In this document: positions 60,313 through 64,000 of the stretch, in pieces
Position numbering within the stretch: the stretch's first letter is position 1
Layout of the letters: every line of letters begins with the position of its first letter
Source: Fusibacter_C sp942493125
GTDB taxonomy: Bacteria; Bacillota; Clostridia; Peptostreptococcales; Acidaminobacteraceae
Length of the DNA stretch: 64,000 bases
Assembly: GCA_942493125.1 (NCBI GenBank)
Contig: OW818667.1
Span: 3,593,621-3,657,620 of the forward strand
Direction: 5' to 3'
Position numbers and translations under genes: made by a program
Notes under the pieces: model-generated
The model's input: the letters and a program-made list of their open reading frames with translations, nothing else
What the model was told of the DNA's origin: nothing
The model's database searches: none

Positions 60313-61662
60313 ATGACGTTCGAAAATAAAAGAGTCATCGTGGTTGGACTAGCAAAATCAGGCATATCTGCCATTAAAGTGCTCTCTCAAATCGGGGCAA
60401 AAGTAACCGTCACAGACATAAAAAAGGCAGAGCAACTCTCAGAAATCATCGAAGCAATCAAACCATACGTCCAAGAAGTCATCGTTGGAGAACATCCACA
60501 GGCGTTGGAAAATTTTGATATCGCAGTGATGAGCCCAGGTGTACCGCTCGATTTACCATTTGTTATTCAAATGAAAACCGCCGGCATTCAGATCATCGGC
60601 GAAATAGAGCTGGCATATCTGCTTTGCAAAGGCAAATTTATCGGGATTACTGGCACAAACGGTAAAACCACAACGACGGCACTCACTGGAGAAATCTTCG
60701 AAGCTTCAGGACTTTCATATAACGTTGTAGGAAACATCGGATTGCCTGCTGTTTCAAAAGCACTGGAAGCTACTGAAGAGACGTTTATGATCACTGAAAT
60801 CAGCAGTTTTCAACTTGAGACGATTGAACATTTCCATGCGAAAGTAGCCGCAGTCTTGAATCTGACACCAGATCATCTTAATCGTCATAAAACGATGGAG
60901 AACTATATTGCGGCGAAAGCACGCATTTTTGAAAATCAAGATGATACGGATGCTCTCGTGCTCAACTACGATGATATGCCAACCCGTGAACTTGCGAACC
61001 TTACAAAAAGTCGCGTTCATTTCTTTAGCCGAAAAACGCAGATTGGTCAAAGCGCCTATATCGAAGATGGCCAGATTATTTTGAATTGTTGTGGTAATGC
61101 TGAACCTGTATGTTTGGTGAGCGACCTCTTAATCTTTGGCAGACACAATGAAGAAAACGCGCTGGCAGCTGCGCTCATTTGTAGATTGGCGGGCTTAGAT
61201 GTGTCCATTATCGCACAAGGGCTTAAAAGCTTTAAAGGCGTTGAGCATCGCATCGAATATACCGCAACTGTCGAGGGGCGTAAGTTTTATAACGATTCAA
61301 AAGGCACCAACCCGGATTCGACGATATGTGCAATCGAAGCGATGGCCGTTCCGACGCATCTTATAGCAGGTGGTTATGATAAGGATAGTGATTTCGGACC
61401 TATGTTTGATGTGTTTGGTGATAAAATAAAATCTTTGATATTACTCGGTGCAACGAAACAAAAAATCGCTGATGTCGCTCGCGAAAAAGGATTTGAAGCC
61501 ATCGTCTTTGTTGAATCGATGGAAGAGGCGGTTCGCGTTGCTTTTGAGCGTTCGAAAGAAGGCGAGGCCATCCTATTATCACCTGCCTGCGCTAGCTGGG
61601 ATATGTATGATAATTTCGAGCAGCGGGGTGAGCACTTTAAAGCGTGCGTTCGAAGCTTGTAA
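60313..61662 (+). CDS. murD: UDP-N-acetylmuramoyl-L-alanine--D-glutamate ligase
   Basis: 449 residues, cytoplasmic. N-terminal Rossmann VVGLAKSG; ATP loop GITGTNGKTTTT (111-122); ISSFQLETI (about 163), NLTPDHLNRH (about 183-192), FKGVEHRIEY (about 308), NDSKGTNPDST (about 325) and LLSPACASWDMYDNFEQRGEHFK at the end. Adds D-glutamate to UDP-MurNAc-L-Ala. GGGGG precedes the start, 25 bp after mraY. murE and murF are not in the neighbourhood. Confidence 0.97.
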   Translation: MTFENKRVIVVGLAKSGISAIKVLSQIGAKVTVTDIKKAEQLSEIIEAIKPYVQEVIVGEHPQALENFDIAVMSPGVPLDLPFVIQMKTAGIQIIGEIELAYLLCKGKFIGITGTNGKTTTTALTGEIFEASGLSYNVVGNIGLPAVSKALEATEETFMITEISSFQLETIEHFHAKVAAVLNLTPDHLNRHKTMENYIAAKARIFENQDDTDALVLNYDDMPTRELANLTKSRVHFFSRKTQIGQSAYIEDGQIILNCCGNAEPVCLVSDLLIFGRHNEENALAAALICRLAGLDVSIIAQGLKSFKGVEHRIEYTATVEGRKFYNDSKGTNPDSTICAIEAMAVPTHLIAGGYDKDSDFGPMFDVFGDKIKSLILLGATKQKIADVAREKGFEAIVFVESMEEAVRVAFERSKEGEAILLSPACASWDMYDNFEQRGEHFKACVRSL

Positions 61663-61707
61663 CAATGAAATGTATCATATCAATGACTATAGACAAGTGA
61701 GGCAAAT

Positions 61708-62814
61708 ATGAAACAAAATAAGATGGATTACCCGCTATTGGTGGTCACGCTAGGGCTTTTGTCCTTCGGTCTGCTCATGGTGTTCAGTTCAAGTTACTAT
61801 TATGCCATCGACAAGATGCAGAACAAAATGCATTTTTTCACAACAGACCTCAAATGGATTGTTTTGGGAATCGTTGCGATGCTTGCAGCATCAGTCGTCG
61901 ACTATAAAGTATATAAGAAGGTTGCCGTGCCACTATTCTTTGTAAGTATTGCGCTACTCGTCTATGTTCTTATCGGCGGACGCGTGATCAACAACGCACA
62001 GCGTTGGATCTATTTCGGCAGTCAGGGGTTTCAACCTGCTGAAGTAGCTAAAATAGGTATGATTATGTTTTTCGCTTATAGTCTCGAAAAAAATTATTTG
62101 CATGTCAGTAAACTAAAATATCTTAGTGTATATATCGGTATTATTGGACTTGTCGTTTTACTGATCATGAAACAGCCCAATATGAGTACAGCCGTCATCA
62201 TCGCTGGGGTGATGGTGATCATGTTATTTGTTGCTGGTCTAAACTGGCTCTATGCAGGGCTTTTCTTAGGGAGTGGATCATTGATTGGCTTGTTGCTCGT
62301 TTATGACGCACCCTATCGTCTCAATCGGCTGACTGCATTTCTGGACCCTTTCAAATACAAAAATGATGAGTCGTGGCAAGTTATCCAGTCTCTTTACGCA
62401 CTTGGCACTGGTGGTATCTTTGGCGTCGGACTAGGTATGAGTACGCAAAATAAACTCTATATCCCAGAGCCGCAAAACGACTTTATATTAGCTACCGTGG
62501 GTGAAGAGCTTGGACTCATTGGAACGGTAGGATTGTTAATAATGTTTTTGATATTGCTTTATCGATGTGTTAAAATTGCTATGAATGCCCCAGATATATT
62601 TTCTACCTTGTTGGCATCTGGTATCACAACGATGCTTGGGCTTCAAATTTTGATGAACTATGCCGTTGCGACTTCTTCAATGCCTGCAACGGGTGTATCG
62701 TTGCCATTTATCAGTTACGGCGGAACAAGTGTCATGATATTGCTCGGTTCAGTGGGAATTATGCTCAATATATCCAAGCACTCGATGAAAAGATCTCAAA
62801 ATAGAGATCAATAA
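61708..62814 (+). CDS. ftsW: SEDS-family glycosyltransferase FtsW/SpoVE
   Basis: 368 residues, ten membrane helices; polymerises lipid II glycan chains with the class B PBP. Seen: GLLMVFSSSYYYA (start), RWIYFGSQGFQPAEVAKIGMI (about 95-115, shown in part), SWQVIQSLYALGTGGIFGVGLG (loop with the catalytic Asp region) and LPFISYGGTSVMI (about 332-344). Either FtsW (division) or SpoVE (cortex). GTGAGG before the start; murG follows 20 bp later. Confidence 0.95.
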   Translation: MKQNKMDYPLLVVTLGLLSFGLLMVFSSSYYYAIDKMQNKMHFFTTDLKWIVLGIVAMLAASVVDYKVYKKVAVPLFFVSIALLVYVLIGGRVINNAQRWIYFGSQGFQPAEVAKIGMIMFFAYSLEKNYLHVSKLKYLSVYIGIIGLVVLLIMKQPNMSTAVIIAGVMVIMLFVAGLNWLYAGLFLGSGSLIGLLLVYDAPYRLNRLTAFLDPFKYKNDESWQVIQSLYALGTGGIFGVGLGMSTQNKLYIPEPQNDFILATVGEELGLIGTVGLLIMFLILLYRCVKIAMNAPDIFSTLLASGITTMLGLQILMNYAVATSSMPATGVSLPFISYGGTSVMILLGSVGIMLNISKHSMKRSQNRDQ

Positions 62815-62834
62815 AGCAACTATTGGAGAAAACT

Positions 62835-63948
62835 ATGAAAGTTTTAATAACAGGTGGCGGCACCGGTGGACATATATATCCAGCACTGGCCATTGCGGAG
62901 CGGTTAAAGAAGGATTTCAGACCGCTTGAACTGATGTATGTCGGTTCAAAAACTGGGATGGAAAAAGACTTGGTACCCAAAAAGAGGTATTACGTATGTA
63001 CCGATTGACGTCGCACCGTTAAATAAAAAATTCACAAAGAAAACATTTAAATCAATTGGATTGCTATTTAAGGGACTTTGGCAGGCTAATGGCATCATCA
63101 AACGCTTCAAGCCAGATATTATCATCGGTACAGGTGGTTATGTAGCAGGTTCTTTAGTTTTAATTGGGGCACTAAGAGGGATTCCGACAGCGATTCACGA
63201 GCAAAATGCGTATCCAGGTCTTACCAATAGAATTCTAAGCCGATTTGTCGACTGCATCATGGTTTCTTTTGAGGATTCAAAAGCACACTTTAAACACAGA
63301 GAACGTGCAGTTTATACTGGGATGCCCATCATGGACACGTATTTTACCACATCAAGAGAGCAATCGCGACAAAAGCTAGGTATATCGCCCGGTGAAATGC
63401 TCGTCGTAACAGTTGGCGGAAGCAACGGTGCCATGAAACTCAATCACATCATGTTATCCAGTTACAAACAGTTTTCCGAGTATCGCAATATCAAGTTTAT
63501 CCACGTTTCAGGCACGCGCTATTACCCTTATGTGCTAGAGGATATTGAAAACAAACTCTATACGGTAGGGGATAACGTCAAAATAATCGGTTATTTAAAA
63601 GATATGCCTACGTATTTGTTTGCTGCAGATCTTGTCATATCAAGAGCAGGAGCTTCAACAATCAACGAAATCATCGCATCAAAAGCACCATCTGTGATTA
63701 TTCCATCTCCAAATGTTGCAAATGATCACCAACTGTTGAACGCGCAACTTATGGATAAGTATGGCATGGGCGTGGTTATGAAAGAGGAAGATTTAAACGA
63801 AGAACTCATGGGGCACACCATTATGGATTTTTATAAGGATCCAGGAAAGCTCAATATCATGCGCCAAAACTGTGAAAAAATGGACCTAAGCAGAACGTTG
63901 GATGCCATATCGGCGGTAGTTAAGAGGTTGACTGAATACGATAACTAA
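62835..63948 (+). pseudogene. murG: murG (lipid II synthase), one-base frameshift
   Basis: UDP-GlcNAc transferase making lipid II. The N-terminal GGGTGGHIYPALAIAERL (frame of 62835) reads to a stop at 63006-63008, while the rest (VPKRGITYVPIDV... IIGTGGYVAGSLVLI, IHEQNAYPGLTNRIL, VTVGGSNGAMKLN, ISRAGASTINEI) continues in the next frame to 63948. Removing one A from the run AAAAA at 62979-62983 joins the parts exactly (VPK-RGITY). Since murG is essential and the cluster is otherwise intact, a sequencing or assembly error in the homopolymer is most likely; true slippage or inactivation are alternatives. Repaired length about 370 residues. Start after TTGGAGAAAACT. Confidence 0.9.
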
Positions 63949-64000
63949 ATGAATCTTTCGCGAATGACGACGCGGGTTATGGAGTGGAAATCCTTGACAT

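Noticed and set aside
63949..64000. Start of another gene after murG (ATGAATCTTTCG...)
   Set aside because: Only 17 codons visible, no ribosome site; cannot be judged from this window.
1..64000. tRNA, rRNA, CRISPR array, transposase, integrase
   Set aside because: No TPsiC-type GGTTCGAATCC segments, no spaced direct-repeat arrays and no protein of these classes among the frames.

Overview
The window looks like one continuous piece of chromosome from a low-to-moderate GC Gram-positive anaerobe of the class Clostridia. The reasons are strong AGGAGG-type ribosome sites, TTG and GTG starts, a PBP with a PASTA domain in the dcw cluster, many two-to-four gene operons closed by short hairpin plus T-run terminators, HD-GYP/GGDEF signalling genes, a YitT protein, and an LCP protein. 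A Fusibacter/Acidaminobacter-like organism is a guess; no rRNA is present to decide it. I see no tRNA, rRNA, prophage, IS transposase or CRISPR array.

Layout. 1-3.3 kb: the end of an S41 peptidase-like gene, a GGDEF protein, a GNAT-like protein and a small membrane protein. 3.4-10.7 kb: HAD phosphatase, a UPF0303 protein overlapping an HD-GYP sensor on the minus strand, two large surface proteins of unknown role (one with a DUF6273-like domain), an isochorismatase-like hydrolase and an alpha/beta hydrolase. 10.9-16.6 kb: a complete-looking folate operon (folE, pabA, pabB, pabC, an HD hydrolase, folP, folB-folK fusion). 16.7-19.2 kb: a zinc-ribbon methyltransferase overlapping a DbpA-like RNA helicase. 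19.3-28 kb: HD protein, a GntR-controlled ABC exporter, a TSCPD protein, PAP2 phosphatase, a YkgJ-type cysteine cluster protein, proC, LCP and YitT proteins. 28-35.3 kb: a membrane-anchored lysozyme-like protein, a probable Fur-controlled small RNA, a cysteine desulfurase-mnmA-deoxynucleoside kinase operon (tRNA thiolation), an M23 peptidase and a PQ-loop protein. 35.4-45.1 kb: an ABC-F protein, an FMN-dependent hydroxyacid oxidase-like enzyme, a DUF4003 protein, and a four-gene DUF3798 lipoprotein/ABC transporter. 45.2-50.3 kb: a DMT transporter with an alkyltransferase-like protein, a chemoreceptor, and a PEP-mutase-like enzyme overlapping a full-length Ada. 50.4-54.9 kb: ychF, an M16 peptidase pair and lgt. 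55-64 kb: the division and cell-wall (dcw) cluster mraZ-rsmH-ftsL-PBP-mraY-murD-ftsW-murG, without murE and murF and with a frameshift in murG.

Working together. The folate genes cover GTP to dihydropteroate, plus chorismate to p-aminobenzoate. The one step without a recognised enzyme, removal of phosphates from dihydroneopterin triphosphate, has an HD hydrolase in the right place. The cysteine desulfurase hands sulfur to MnmA. The dcw genes make lipid II and the septum.

The observations I would follow first are: (i) a Fur-box-controlled, terminator-ended transcript with two copies of an anti-Shine-Dalgarno ACTCCTTAT motif (about 29.49-29.64 kb); (ii) a family of 115-bp palindromic repeats, two full-length with matching base changes in both ends, and partial copies sitting 1-4 bp after stop codons; (iii) the HD protein in the folate operon; (iv) the long hairpin inside the DUF3798 transporter operon; (v) the proC terminator buried in the coding sequence of the convergent gene.
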